From: Bradyrhizobium diazoefficiens
Lineage (GTDB): Bacteria; Pseudomonadota; Alphaproteobacteria; Rhizobiales; Xanthobacteraceae
Direction: 5' to 3'
DNA length: 64,000 bases
NCBI RefSeq assembly: GCF_016616885.1
Contig: NZ_CP067102.1
Location: 6,042,501 to 6,106,500, forward strand
Part shown: one piece after another, positions 51,538-60,539 of the stretch
Layout of the letters: each line of letters starts with the position of its first letter
Position numbering within the stretch: position 1 is the stretch's first letter
Program-made: the position numbers and the translations under genes
The notes under the pieces: model-generated
What the model was told of the DNA's origin: nothing
What the model saw: only the letters and a program-made list of their open reading frames with translations
The model's database searches: none

Positions 51538-52812
51538 ATGCTCGCCGCTACCCCCGCCCCGCCCGAATCCGTGGGCATGTCCAAGGCCGCGCTCGACCGC
51601 ATCGATGCCCATCTGAAGAACCGGTACATCGAGGCCGGCCGCTTCCCGGGCACGCATCTCCTAGTCTACCGACGCGGCAAGATCGCCCATAGCACCGTCC
51701 AGGGCTTGGCCGACGTCGAGCGCAAGGCACCGGTCAAGGACGACACCATCTACCGCATCTATTCCATGACCAAGCCGCTCACCAGCGTCGCCTTCATGAT
51801 GCTGGTCGAGGAAGGCCTGGTCGCGATCGACGAGCCCGTCGCCAAATACATTCCGGAATGGAAGAATCTCGGCGTGTTCGTCGCCGGCACCTCGCCGGCC
51901 TTCCTGACCCGGCCGCCGGCCCGGCCGATGCTGATCGTCGACCTGCTGCGTCACACGTCGGGGCTCACTTACGGCTTCCAGCAGCGCTCCAATGTCGATT
52001 CCGCCTACCGCGCCGAGAAGATCGGCGAGGTCGAGAAAGCAGGTACGCTGCAGACCATGATCGAGAGCCTTGCCAAAATCCCGCTCGAGTTCTCGCCGGG
52101 CGAAGCCTGGAATTACTCGGTCGCGACCGACGTGCTCGGCTATCTCATCGGCAATATCTCCGGGATGCCGTTCGAGCAATTCCTTAAGGCACGCATTCTC
52201 GACCCGCTCGGGATGACCGACACCGATTTCCACGTGCCGGCCTCGAAGGCGCACCGCTTCGCCGCCTGCTACAACGCCGATCCCAGTGGTGGATTCACCT
52301 TCCATGCCGGCCAGCGCCGCGAAGGCCTGACACTCCAGGACGACCCGACCAAGAGTTCGTTCCTGTCGCCGCCCTCCTTCATCTCCGGCGGCGGCGGGCT
52401 GTGCTCGACGATGGCGGATTATCTCACCTTCTGCCGAGCACTCCTCAACGGCGGCGAGCTCGGCGGCGTCCGCTTGATCGGGCCGAAGACTCTGGCGCTG
52501 ATGACGAGCAACCACATTCCGGGCGGACAATCGCTGCCGGAAGTGTCGCGCTCGCTGTTCTCCGAAGCGGCCTATAACGGCATCGGGTTCGGTCTTGGCT
52601 TCGCCGTAACGATGCGCCCGGCGGAGACGCTGATCGCCGGCAGCCCCGGCGAATATAATTGGGGCGGCGCAGCCACGACCTCGTTCTTCATCGATCCCGC
52701 CGAGGAACTGATCACGATCTTCATGACGCAGGTGCTGCCGTCGAGCGCCTATCCGATCCGGCGCGAGTTGCGCAGCATGGTCTACGCCGCGATCACCGAG
52801 AGCAATCTCTGA
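51538..52812 (+). CDS. Class-C beta-lactamase-fold serine hydrolase
   Basis: A 424-residue protein without a signal peptide. The nucleophile motif is SMTK (near 80-83), the second motif is YSV in WNYSVATDVLG near 198, and HTSGLTYG near 140 is typical of EstB/CubicO-type esterases and D-aminopeptidases. The family includes beta-lactamases, carboxylesterases and lactonases; without a signal peptide, esterase or similar cytoplasmic activity is more likely than antibiotic resistance. The GAGGAACTG just before the ATG supports the start. Confidence 0.9.
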   Translation: MLAATPAPPESVGMSKAALDRIDAHLKNRYIEAGRFPGTHLLVYRRGKIAHSTVQGLADVERKAPVKDDTIYRIYSMTKPLTSVAFMMLVEEGLVAIDEPVAKYIPEWKNLGVFVAGTSPAFLTRPPARPMLIVDLLRHTSGLTYGFQQRSNVDSAYRAEKIGEVEKAGTLQTMIESLAKIPLEFSPGEAWNYSVATDVLGYLIGNISGMPFEQFLKARILDPLGMTDTDFHVPASKAHRFAACYNADPSGGFTFHAGQRREGLTLQDDPTKSSFLSPPSFISGGGGLCSTMADYLTFCRALLNGGELGGVRLIGPKTLALMTSNHIPGGQSLPEVSRSLFSEAAYNGIGFGLGFAVTMRPAETLIAGSPGEYNWGGAATTSFFIDPAEELITIFMTQVLPSSAYPIRRELRSMVYAAITESNL

Positions 52813-52878
52813 GCTTCCTGACATTTGTTGCAATGGGCTCCGCGAGCGATCGCGGAGCCAATCGATTGCTTCTTCTGC

Positions 52879-52959
52879 TCAGTGGAAATGGCCGATCAGA
52901 TAAATACCGCCGCCGATCACCAGCACGGCCGGCACGGCCCACAAAATCAGAACTGGCAT
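52879..52959 (-). CDS. Tiny membrane peptide (26 aa)
   Basis: An ATG preceded by AAGGAT opens a 26-codon frame encoding a single hydrophobic segment (VLILWAVPAVLVIGGGIYLI region) that ends GHFH. The terminal His pair and single-pass layout resemble small bacterial membrane peptides that accompany respiratory or transport complexes. It follows the small secreted-protein gene by 13 bp on the same strand, so the two may be co-transcribed. Confidence 0.5.
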   Translation of the reverse strand: MPVLILWAVPAVLVIGGGIYLIGHFH

Positions 52960-52972
52960 TGTGCCATCCTTC

Positions 52973-53206
52973 TCAGTTTGACGTGCAGACCTTGACGGTC
53001 TTCATGCCGCTCTCAGCCTCGGTGCGCGACTTGTAGATCGTGCCCGAGGGACTGACGACCGTCATGGACGAGTCCGTCGGCTTCTTGTCGACCACGGTGC
53101 ACTTCTTGGTCTTGACGTCCTGCACCACGTAGAACTCGTCGGCTGCAAACGTCGGCACGGAAAACGCAACAACCATCGATGCTGCGGTTGCAATCCTCAG
53201 CTTCAT
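52973..53206 (-). CDS. Small secreted hypothetical protein (77 aa)
   Basis: The ATG follows a strong GGAGGAGGAGAG. The product has a signal peptide ending TFA-AD near residue 22 and a mature part of about 55 residues with two Cys (KKCTVV and KVCTSN) that may form a disulfide. It is a periplasmic or exported protein of unknown function, of a type common in Bradyrhizobium. It is divergent from the DUF1236 gene across 139 bp. Confidence 0.75.
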   Translation of the reverse strand: MKLRIATAASMVVAFSVPTFAADEFYVVQDVKTKKCTVVDKKPTDSSMTVVSPSGTIYKSRTEAESGMKTVKVCTSN

Positions 53207-53345
53207 TCTCTCCTCCTCCAATTTTGCCGGGACGTTCCGCGTCCGGCCGATTCACAACGGGAAAAACTAGCAATTCGTTCCTATCCAATGGGAACGTCAC
53301 CGAGGGTGAGATGTTGGTGCAGCGCTTATTCCCGAGGAGGACACA

Positions 53346-53690
53346 ATGAAAAGGTTATTTCTGCTTTCCGCGGCAGCGCTGATGATCTCGACGGGCGCGT
53401 TCGCGCAATCCACCGTGGTGACCACGACTGGAACCGGTCACGCTGCGACGGTTCAAATCGAGCCGGAATACCGGACGCGGATCAAATCCTACGTCACCGA
53501 GCATCACCTGCGGCCGGTCATGACAAAGGAGAAAATCATCGTCGGCGCGAAGGTTCCGAGCGATATCGAACTGGAGGCGGTCCCGGCCGATTGGGGTCCG
53601 TCGCTTACGCAATATCGCTACGTCTACTCCGGCGATCGCGTCATGCTTGTCGATCCGGGCACCCGCACGGTCGTGCAGGAAGTTGATTGA
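53346..53690 (+). CDS. DUF1236 family secreted protein
   Basis: A 114-residue exported protein with a signal peptide ending AFA-QS near residue 21. The mature part shows the DUF1236 pattern: IEPEYRTRIKSYVTEHHLRPV near 38-58, a VGAKVPSDIELEAVPADWG segment near 66-84 and a C-terminal YVYSGDRVMLVDPGTRTVVQ. The family is widespread in Rhizobiales, often repeated in one genome, and has no assigned function. The GAGGAG-rich leader precedes the ATG. Confidence 0.9.
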   Translation: MKRLFLLSAAALMISTGAFAQSTVVTTTGTGHAATVQIEPEYRTRIKSYVTEHHLRPVMTKEKIIVGAKVPSDIELEAVPADWGPSLTQYRYVYSGDRVMLVDPGTRTVVQEVD

Positions 53691-53747
53691 GACCTGACGA
53701 ACGGGGGCGGTCGCCTCGAGCGCGGCCGTCACCTCGGAGTTGATCGC

Positions 53748-53840
53748 ATGACATTGCGTCGACAAGCCCGGATCGCCGGCCTCAGCCTGGCGGCCGTGTA
53801 CGCCATGTGCCTGCTGCTCACCGCAATCAGCATGAGCTGA
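53748..53840 (+). CDS. Possible tiny membrane peptide (30 aa)
   Basis: An ATG with GGAG nine bases upstream opens a 30-codon frame. The product has a basic start (MTLRRQAR) and one hydrophobic segment, giving a single-pass peptide. It follows the DUF1236 gene by 57 bp. The weak spacing of the ribosome binding site makes this tentative. Confidence 0.35.
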   Translation: MTLRRQARIAGLSLAAVYAMCLLLTAISMS

Positions 53841-53979
53841 AGTGCCGGCGGCCGCGCTGCAAAAAACCCGCCCCGGTCTTCGCGCCAGATATGATAATTA
53901 TGGCGCCGCGTAAATCCTGCCCGTATGGTCTGACAAAATCATAATCCGGCGCCGCAGCGCTGGAACCGGGACGCCCGCG

Positions 53980-55488
53980 TTGTCAAAGCTCACCTTGCCG
54001 GTCCGGCTCGCTCTCCTGGTGGCGGGAACGATGTTGCCGCTGATCGTCTTCGCCGTCGGCCTCGCTTATTCCAACTATCGCCAGGACCGCAGCGACGCGA
54101 CGCGCCGGGTGCTCGAGACGGTGCGAAGCATGCGCCTCGTGCTCGATTCCGAAGTGCAGCGGATGACGGGTGGCCTGCAGGTGCTCGCGCTCAGCGAATC
54201 CTTACGCAAAGGCGACTTCGACAGTTTCCGGCGCTCGGCAGTCGGGTTCATCAGCCAGTATGGCGACGACAGCGTCCTGCTGCTGGCCGACAGGTCCGGG
54301 CAACAGCTGTTCTCGACGGTCACGACCGACGCCGCGAACCTGCCACTGCGCAACAACCACGACATCATCGAACGGGTCTTCACGACGAAGACGCCGCAAT
54401 TCTCCGATCTTTTCATCGGGTCGACCAAGAAGCGCCCGATCGTCACGGTCGAAGTCCCGGTGCTGCGCGACGGCGAGGTGATCTACGCGCTCTCCTTCAG
54501 CCCGCCGATCGACATCTTCCAGCATCTGGTCGAGCGGCAGCGCCCGGACGAGCAATGGACCGTGTCGCTGCTGGACAGCAAAGGCGTCGTGTTCGCGCGC
54601 GCCCCCAATCCGAACGAGACTTTCGGCAAGCAGGCCTCACCGTCGCTCTTTGAAGCGATGTTCCGCTCACCCGAGGCGGTGCTGTCGAGCGTGTCGCTCG
54701 ACGGCGTTGCGCTCGCTTCGGCCTATACGCGCTCGCGGCTGACCGGCTGGACCGTTGCCGCCGGCGTCACCGAGAGCTCGCTGATCGCACCGCTCTGGCG
54801 CAACATCGCGATCACCAGCCTGATCGGCGGCGTGCTGCTGCTGGTCGGCCTGACCTTTGCGATCAGGATGGCGACCACGATCGCGCGCGGCGACATGCTG
54901 CACAATCTGCTGATCGAGGAGCTCAACCACCGCGTCAAGAACACGCTGGCGCTGATGCAGGCCATCGCGGTGCAGACATTTCGCAGCGCCAGCCGCGACG
55001 AGCGCGCCAAGTTCGAGGGACGTCTCTGCGCGCTCGCCGAGGCACATAATCTCCTCAGCCAGGAGAAGTGGGCGGGCTCGGAGCTGAGGGACGTGATCGC
55101 GCGCGTGCTGCAGCCATTCCTGCTCACAAATCCCGATCGTATCCGGATGAATGGCCCCGCCGTGCCGCTGTCGCCACGGCTTGCCGTGGTGCTGTCGATG
55201 ATCGTGCATGAGATCGCGACCAACGCCGCGAAATACGGTGCACTGTCCAACGAGACCGGCCGGGTGACGCTGGACTGGCAAATCATGGAGGACACGCCAA
55301 AGCCACGGCTGCGGCTGATCTGGACCGAGACCGGCGGACCATTGGTGACAGCGCCGGTGCAGCGCGGCTTCGGCTCGCGCCTGATCGAGCGCAGCGCCCG
55401 CGACCAGCTCGGCGGCGAGGCAACGGTCGACTTCCTGCCACGCGGCGTGGTCTGCACGGTGATCTGCGCGCTGGATGAAACCCGGTGA
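53980..55488 (+). CDS. Membrane sensor histidine kinase, HisKA_2/HWE-like
   Basis: A 502-residue kinase. One membrane segment lies near 8-28 and another near 275-295, enclosing a periplasmic Cache-like sensor of about 245 residues. The dimerisation/phospho-acceptor region is IEELNHRVKNTLALMQAIAVQTF near 309-331, whose His is characteristic of HisKA_2/HWE kinases. A HATPase domain follows (IVHEIATNAAKYGAL near 408). These kinases often feed the general stress (PhyR) pathway in alphaproteobacteria. The start is TTG; no response regulator gene is adjacent. Confidence 0.88.
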   Translation: MSKLTLPVRLALLVAGTMLPLIVFAVGLAYSNYRQDRSDATRRVLETVRSMRLVLDSEVQRMTGGLQVLALSESLRKGDFDSFRRSAVGFISQYGDDSVLLLADRSGQQLFSTVTTDAANLPLRNNHDIIERVFTTKTPQFSDLFIGSTKKRPIVTVEVPVLRDGEVIYALSFSPPIDIFQHLVERQRPDEQWTVSLLDSKGVVFARAPNPNETFGKQASPSLFEAMFRSPEAVLSSVSLDGVALASAYTRSRLTGWTVAAGVTESSLIAPLWRNIAITSLIGGVLLLVGLTFAIRMATTIARGDMLHNLLIEELNHRVKNTLALMQAIAVQTFRSASRDERAKFEGRLCALAEAHNLLSQEKWAGSELRDVIARVLQPFLLTNPDRIRMNGPAVPLSPRLAVVLSMIVHEIATNAAKYGALSNETGRVTLDWQIMEDTPKPRLRLIWTETGGPLVTAPVQRGFGSRLIERSARDQLGGEATVDFLPRGVVCTVICALDETR

Positions 55489-55629
55489 CTCGGGAAGCGA
55501 CGTTGATACTGACATGACTGCGCGTCGGCCTTGGACCGCAACCGGAAATCGACATTTCCAGCTACGCTCGATTGAGCAAGCGCTCAGTATGTGGAGCGCG
55601 CAATGACTGCCGGCATTGCGAGCCGCGCG

Positions 55630-56361
55630 CTACCCGATCGTCTGCAGCGCCGGAAACGTCTCGAGCAGCCAGATGCTCACATTGGAGACCGCGCCGGTGA
55701 GGAAGCCGATGCCGGTGATGACCATCAACACGCCCATCGCACGCTCGACATTGACGAGCTGGCCCTTCATGCGCGCGAATAGTTTTGAGAATTGCTCGAT
55801 CATCAACGCCGCGATCAGGAAGGGAATGCCGAGGCCCGCGGAATAGACCGCGAGGAGCCCTGCGCCCTTGGTCACCGTCGCCTCGGCCGCGGCGATCGAG
55901 AGGATCGCGGCGAGGATCGGACCGATGCAGGGCGTCCAGCCGAAGGCGAAGGCGAGCCCCATCACATAGGCGCCCCAGAGGCCGACGGGCTTTGGCGCGG
56001 TCAGACGCCCCTCGCGCATCAACAGGCCGATCCGCGTCAGTCCGAGGAAGTGCAGGCCCATGATGATGATGACGATGCCGGCAAGGATCGACAGTTCCGC
56101 CGACCAGGCGCGGATCAGCCCGCCGATCAGCGAGGCGCTGGCGCCGAGCGCCACGAACACCGTGGAGAATCCGAGCACGAACAGCAGCGCCGCTATCATG
56201 ATCGCGCGCTTGGAGGCCGAGGCCGGCTCGTCGCTCTCGACATGCTCGATCGTGGCGCCTGTGAGATAGATCAGATAGGGCGGAACCAGGGGCAGAACGC
56301 ACGGCGAGAGGAAGCTGACAAGGCCGGCAATCAGCGCCGCCGTAATCGAGACATTTTGCAT
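55630..56361 (-). CDS. ccdA: CcdA-type cytochrome c biogenesis / thiol-disulfide transport protein
   Basis: A 243-residue membrane protein with six hydrophobic segments. The redox Cys pair is seen in FLSPCVLPLVPPYL near 17-30 and FGWTPCIGPIL near 140-150, the two hallmarks of CcdA. It carries reducing equivalents from cytoplasmic thioredoxin to periplasmic apocytochromes or other thiol proteins. No cytochrome c gene is adjacent, so its client is not shown by context. Confidence 0.93.
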   Translation of the reverse strand: MQNVSITAALIAGLVSFLSPCVLPLVPPYLIYLTGATIEHVESDEPASASKRAIMIAALLFVLGFSTVFVALGASASLIGGLIRAWSAELSILAGIVIIIMGLHFLGLTRIGLLMREGRLTAPKPVGLWGAYVMGLAFAFGWTPCIGPILAAILSIAAAEATVTKGAGLLAVYSAGLGIPFLIAALMIEQFSKLFARMKGQLVNVERAMGVLMVITGIGFLTGAVSNVSIWLLETFPALQTIG

Positions 56362-56569
56362 GATGTAGTCGGAGCCATCCCGGGCCCTCGGGCCGGGCGC
56401 GGGAAATGCGCACGCAACCGGAGCCGAACCGGCTCTGGTGTAGCCGATGCCGGGGAATGCGCAACAGAGGCGCGATCAAACCAGGGCTCCTCCCGATGCC
56501 GTCTGCGATCACAGATGCGGCATCGGGACGCGCACAAACCTCGCCAAAAAGCGAGATTCAGCGGCGCGG

Positions 56570-56836
56570 CTACTTCACCACGCGGAGCAGCGGACGCCGG
56601 GGCTGGTCCTGCGTCTGCTTGGAGGGGGGAAGCGGTTCGCTGGCAGCGCCCCGCAGCATTTCGTCGCACAGCGCCTTGAGGTCGGCACTGTCAATTCCTT
56701 TGAGCTTCATCCTGACATCGAGGATGACGATCGAGAGCAGCTCAGCCGACTCACGGCTGTTGCTCTCGTTGAGAACCTTGCGGCACTCCTCGAGCGTCTC
56801 GAGCACCGACTGCAATTGTTCGTCTGAATGCGACAC
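56570..56836 (-). CDS. Small conserved hypothetical helical protein
   Basis: A GTG at 56836, preceded by GGAAAGA, opens an 88-residue reading beginning SHSDEQLQSVLETLEECRKVL. The first ~60 residues are amphipathic helices and the end is Pro/Arg-rich. An upstream ATG at 56917 would add 27 residues that look unlike coding sequence. It resembles small uncharacterised proteins of Bradyrhizobium; no motif indicates a function. It shares a strand with ccdA but is over 200 bp upstream of it. Confidence 0.55.
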   Translation of the reverse strand: MSHSDEQLQSVLETLEECRKVLNESNSRESAELLSIVILDVRMKLKGIDSADLKALCDEMLRGAASEPLPPSKQTQDQPRRPLLRVVK

Positions 56837-57307
56837 CGGAGTTCTTTCCGTTAATTCGGGCTTCGAGACGTGCTTGAAACGATCCCCTGGGCCCCCAAAG
56901 AGAGACAAGGATAGCATGAGGAGTCCGCACCCTCGAATACCATTTCAATGTGTTTCTGCGTCGAAACCGCGGTTCCAGACAGCATCGCTCCGCGGCGCAG
57001 GTCGGAACGGTGAAAATTCAAACGCCTGGGTCCGCGCGATCGATCCACTGCACGAAAGCGCGCGACACTTCGCACGCCACCCTCTGGCCCACATGGACCC
57101 GGCAATCCCGCAGCCACGGTAAGGCTCGCAACGGAACGCACGCGTACCCCTCTTCCGGGCAACAACTAGCCCGATTCCCAACCTCAAGCACACTCAAATA
57201 CCACTTCGGACGCGGTAAGTATGGCGTTCAAAACTCACCGTTCCCCAACCCGTCGTGGTTGTGGTTTTCGCTAGATTCTGCCAGTTTAGCGCCCCGAAGG
57301 GACTTGT
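56837..57307. other. Intergenic stretch before the LysR gene
   Basis: About 470 bp, less the possible N-terminal extension of the small helical protein. No repeat, hairpin with T run or protein-like frame was recognised. The AT-rich 40 bp before 57308 (cgctagattctgccag) probably hold the promoter of the LysR-XRE pair; AAGGGA precedes the start. Confidence 0.4.
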
Positions 57308-58357
57308 ATGCACTCCTTGGCGGAAAGGGGCGTTCCACTGGAGGAACGCCTAAAGACAAACATCAGCGGCCTCTCCGATTGGGATGCGGCCCGCATCTTT
57401 TTGGAAGTCGTTCGATGCGGCAGTTTCCGCTCGGCGGCCGAGCGCTTGTCGCTGTCGATCAACGCTGTCCGCCGCCGCATCGATGATTTCGAGCGCCAGA
57501 CCGGCACCACCCTGTTCACACGCGATGTCCACGGCACCCATCTCACCGATGAAGGCGCGCTGGTGGTCTCCGCGGTCGAGCGCATGGAGGCGGCCGCCTT
57601 CGACGTGTTGCGCACCAGCGATTCGACGGCCAACGCCCTCACCGGCGAAGTCCGCGTCGCCGTCACCGAGGGACTGGGCACCTTCTGGCTCGCCCCACGG
57701 CTGGTGGAATTCCAGCAGGCCTATCCGAAAGTCCTGGTCGACCTGCATTGCGCGATGCGCTCGGCCGACGTTTCCCGCCACGAAGCCGATGTCGCCATCC
57801 ATCTGTCGCGGCCGTCGGCGCTCGACGTCAAGCTGGTGCGGCTTGGCCGCATGCATTTGATGTTCTGGGCTTCGGAAAAATACCTTGAGAAATACGGCAC
57901 GCCGCGCTCGGCCGTCGAATTGATCAAGCACCGCCTGGTGCTGCAATTCGCTGACCAGATCGCCGCCAAGGAAACCTTTGAGAGCTTCTTCCCGGGCGTT
58001 CCGGAACGTGACCTCCTGGTCATGAAGACCAACGTCTCAAGCGCCAACTACTGGGCCGTCGCGAATGGAGCCGGAATCGGCGTATTCCCGAGCTATGCGA
58101 TCGCGCTTGGCGGGAAGTTGATTCCACTGGAGGTCGAGTTGAACCGACCGCTGGATATCTGGTTGTCCTACCATCCCGGTAGCGGCCGGATTCCCCGCGT
58201 GCGGCACATGATTGACTGGCTGATCGAAGCTTTCAATCCAGCTCGCTTCCCGTGGTTTAAGGAAGAATTCGTGCATCCGCATGAATTCAAGGACTCGTAT
58301 ATGGGCGAACCCCTGACCCAGCTCTTCGGGGGATTTTCAACCGAAGAACAAAGGTGA
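57308..58357 (+). CDS. LysR-family transcriptional regulator
   Basis: A 349-residue regulator, longer than the usual ~300 because of ~20 N-terminal residues and a ~30-residue tail. The winged helix-turn-helix lies at about 23-82 (DAARIFLEVVRCGSFRSAAERLSLSINAVRRRIDDFERQTGTTLFTR), followed by an effector-binding domain. Instead of standing divergent from a target, it overlaps the following XRE regulator gene or lies within 8 bp of it, forming a two-regulator operon. Targets are unknown. Confidence 0.9.
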   Translation: MHSLAERGVPLEERLKTNISGLSDWDAARIFLEVVRCGSFRSAAERLSLSINAVRRRIDDFERQTGTTLFTRDVHGTHLTDEGALVVSAVERMEAAAFDVLRTSDSTANALTGEVRVAVTEGLGTFWLAPRLVEFQQAYPKVLVDLHCAMRSADVSRHEADVAIHLSRPSALDVKLVRLGRMHLMFWASEKYLEKYGTPRSAVELIKHRLVLQFADQIAAKETFESFFPGVPERDLLVMKTNVSSANYWAVANGAGIGVFPSYAIALGGKLIPLEVELNRPLDIWLSYHPGSGRIPRVRHMIDWLIEAFNPARFPWFKEEFVHPHEFKDSYMGEPLTQLFGGFSTEEQR

Positions 58358-58365
58358 AAACGAAA

Positions 58366-58758
58366 ATGAAAGCAGCGGCGAAGAGAATGAAGCAACGCAG
58401 TGCCGGCAAGCCGGACATCGAGCTTGGCAAACGGATTCGTTTGCGGCGCGTCGAGATGAAGATCTCGCAGGCCGAGCTCGGCGAAAAGCTCGGCGTGAGC
58501 TTCCAGCAGGTCCAGAAATACGAGAAGGGCGTCAATCGCGTCGGCGCGGCTCGGCTTCAGCAGATCGCCACCGCCCTCGATGTGCCCGTGACCTTCTTCT
58601 ATGACGGCGACAACAAGGCCCGCGAAGTCGAAAGCCTCCTGTTCCTGGACTCGGCTTTCAGCCTCCGCCTGCTGCGCGCCTACAGCAAGATCAAGGATCA
58701 GACGGTGCAGCGTCAGCTCGTCTCGCTGATGGAATCGATCGCAGCGAACGAGAGCTGA
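58366..58758 (+). CDS. XRE-family helix-turn-helix regulator (PraR-like)
   Basis: A 130-residue protein with a Lys-rich N-terminus and an XRE helix-turn-helix at about 18-72 (GKRIRLRRVEMKISQAELGEKLGVSFQQVQKYEKGVNRVGAARLQQIATAL). The motif SFQQVQKYEKGVNRVG closely resembles PraR-type regulators of rhizobia, which control biofilm and host-interaction genes. AGGTGA precedes the ATG at 58366; a GTG at 58354 that overlaps the lysR stop is the alternative. Translation is probably coupled to the LysR gene. A strong terminator follows at 58887. Confidence 0.88.
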   Translation: MKAAAKRMKQRSAGKPDIELGKRIRLRRVEMKISQAELGEKLGVSFQQVQKYEKGVNRVGAARLQQIATALDVPVTFFYDGDNKAREVESLLFLDSAFSLRLLRAYSKIKDQTVQRQLVSLMESIAANES

Positions 58759-59111
58759 GCCGGTCGACGGCCTGGCCTTAACGGCCAATGTTCAATCCGC
58801 CGCGTCGCGGGGGCGCGGCCGGATTGGGCGAGGCCTGATTGGCAGAACCGAGGCTTGCGCGCCTTACGCGCGGCCTTCGATCTTTGGAGCGGCTTGGCCG
58901 CTCTTTTTTTGGCATTTCGTTGTCATTCGTCGCGGTTTTCGCGAACCCATCCCAACCTCGTTGCGACCTAATCGAGAGCCTCCGCGTCGGACGCACGGGG
59001 CCTCGTGCTTAATGGGACCGCAACCCTGATGCCCTAGCTTCTCGCCGATTTCGCGAATCGGCGCACGCAGCACAGCGGCCGGGAATTGCCTCTTGGGGGA
59101 AAACCAGACAG
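58759..59111. other. Intergenic stretch with terminator
   Basis: About 350 bp between the XRE gene and the L,D-transpeptidase gene. Apart from the terminator at 58887-58910 it contains GC-rich short palindromes (for example cgcgccttacgcgcg near 58858) and the start region of the transpeptidase gene with GGGGGA before its ATG. A minus-strand frame reading through the terminator was rejected. Confidence 0.5.
58887..58910 (+). terminator. Rho-independent terminator after the LysR-XRE pair
   Basis: A 7-bp GC-rich stem, GAGCGGC and complement, with a short TTG loop is followed directly by seven T. It lies 128 bp after the XRE stop, giving the mRNA a sizeable 3' tail. Confidence 0.85.
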
Positions 59112-60449
59112 ATGTCGAAACGCCATGCCGTGATCATTGCCATGGGCCTCCTCGCCAGCGCCTCCGCGCTTGCGCAGACGGAGACCACGGGCCAGGCCGG
59201 CCCCAAGCCGACCGGTACCGTGCCGGCGACCGCCAACCCGGCTCACGCCGCCGTCCCCAAAACCGCAGCGGCACCGGCCTCGATCGCCGAGAGCCGTTCG
59301 GCTGCGGCGCTCGCGCTGACGCATGAGCCGACCTATGACGAGGGCACCGCGCAGCGGATCAAGGACGCGGCGTTGAGCTATTCCGATCTTGCGGTACGCG
59401 GCGGCTGGCCGACGATTCCTGCGGACGCCAAGTTCGCGCCAGGCGTCCAGGGCGCCAATGACGACCTCCTGCGCAAGCGGCTGATTCTCTCGGGCGACCT
59501 CGCCGCCGAGAAGGCGAGTGGCGCTTTCGACCAGGATCTCGCGGACGGTGTGAAGCGCTTCCAGGCCCGCCACGGTCTTGCGCCCACCGGCACGATGACG
59601 CCGCGCACGCTCGCGGCCCTGAACGTCACGGTCCAAAAGCGCATCCGTCAACTCGAGGCGTCGCTTGAGCGGCTCGAGAACACGAATTTCAGCTTCGGCC
59701 CGCGCTATGTCGTGGTCAACATCCCCGCCGCCTTTGCCGAGGCGGTCGAGAACGACGTCGTGGTGCGGCGCTATCGCGTCATCGTCGGCAAGACCGAAAA
59801 ACCCTCGCCGACGCTGACGGCCCAGATCACCGGCGTCGTGCTCAATCCGACCTGGACGGTACCCTCCTCGATCGCCAAGACCGAGATCTCCGCGCATATG
59901 CGCAAGGATCCGACCTATCTGTCGCGCATGCACATGGAGGTGCTCGACGGCCACGACAATCCGATCGACCCGCATTCGGTCGACTGGTCGGGCACGCACA
60001 CGCCGAACTTCACCGTGCGGCAGCAGAACGGCACCTTCAACGCGCTGGGCGCGGTGAAGATCGACATGCCGAACTCCTATTCGGTCTACATGCACGACAC
60101 CAACCAGCGCAATTTATTCAGCGACGACTACCGCTTCGATTCTCACGGCTGCTCCCGCGTCGACAATGTGCGCGATCTCGCCGCCTGGTTGCTGAAGGAC
60201 CAGCCGAAATGGACGCGCGCCGCGATCGACGCGGAAATCGCCACCGGTCAGCATCAGGAGGTCGCCATGGCCAGGAAGGTGCCGGTGGCCTGGATCTATC
60301 TCACGGCGTGGATGACCAAGGACCAGACCATCCAGTTCCGCAACGACGTCTATAACCAGGACGAGCAGTTGCTGGAGGCGACCGCCGAAGAAGCCGCGTT
60401 CTTCAGCAATGCCGGCAACCATCCGCTGACCGCGCATATGGCGCAGTAG
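59112..60449 (+). CDS. L,D-transpeptidase (YkuD domain) with peptidoglycan-binding domain
   Basis: A 445-residue exported cell-wall enzyme. A signal peptide ends ALA-QT near residue 22, followed by an Ala/Pro/Thr-rich linker (23-70). A peptidoglycan-binding helical domain lies at about 115-175 (FDQDLADGVKRFQARHGLAPTGTMTPRTLAALN). The YkuD catalytic domain (about 198-365) has the motif HDTNQRNLF (328-336) and the nucleophile C347 in SHGCSRV. It forms 3-3 crosslinks or attaches proteins to peptidoglycan, and belongs to the large YcbB-type group. Confidence 0.92.
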   Translation: MSKRHAVIIAMGLLASASALAQTETTGQAGPKPTGTVPATANPAHAAVPKTAAAPASIAESRSAAALALTHEPTYDEGTAQRIKDAALSYSDLAVRGGWPTIPADAKFAPGVQGANDDLLRKRLILSGDLAAEKASGAFDQDLADGVKRFQARHGLAPTGTMTPRTLAALNVTVQKRIRQLEASLERLENTNFSFGPRYVVVNIPAAFAEAVENDVVVRRYRVIVGKTEKPSPTLTAQITGVVLNPTWTVPSSIAKTEISAHMRKDPTYLSRMHMEVLDGHDNPIDPHSVDWSGTHTPNFTVRQQNGTFNALGAVKIDMPNSYSVYMHDTNQRNLFSDDYRFDSHGCSRVDNVRDLAAWLLKDQPKWTRAAIDAEIATGQHQEVAMARKVPVAWIYLTAWMTKDQTIQFRNDVYNQDEQLLEATAEEAAFFSNAGNHPLTAHMAQ

Positions 60450-60539
60450 GCATGCAATCGCGGCACGGGCGGATGCAGAGCCGCATCCCCTGCCGCGGTT
60501 GACCTGGGCCTTGGCCCGGTCGCACATTGCGCCTCGTCA

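Noticed and set aside
58778..58996. 72-codon minus-strand frame with a basic product
   Set aside because: It reads through the strong terminator stem and T run at 58887-58910 and has no ribosome binding site; the Lys/Arg-rich product arises from that palindrome.
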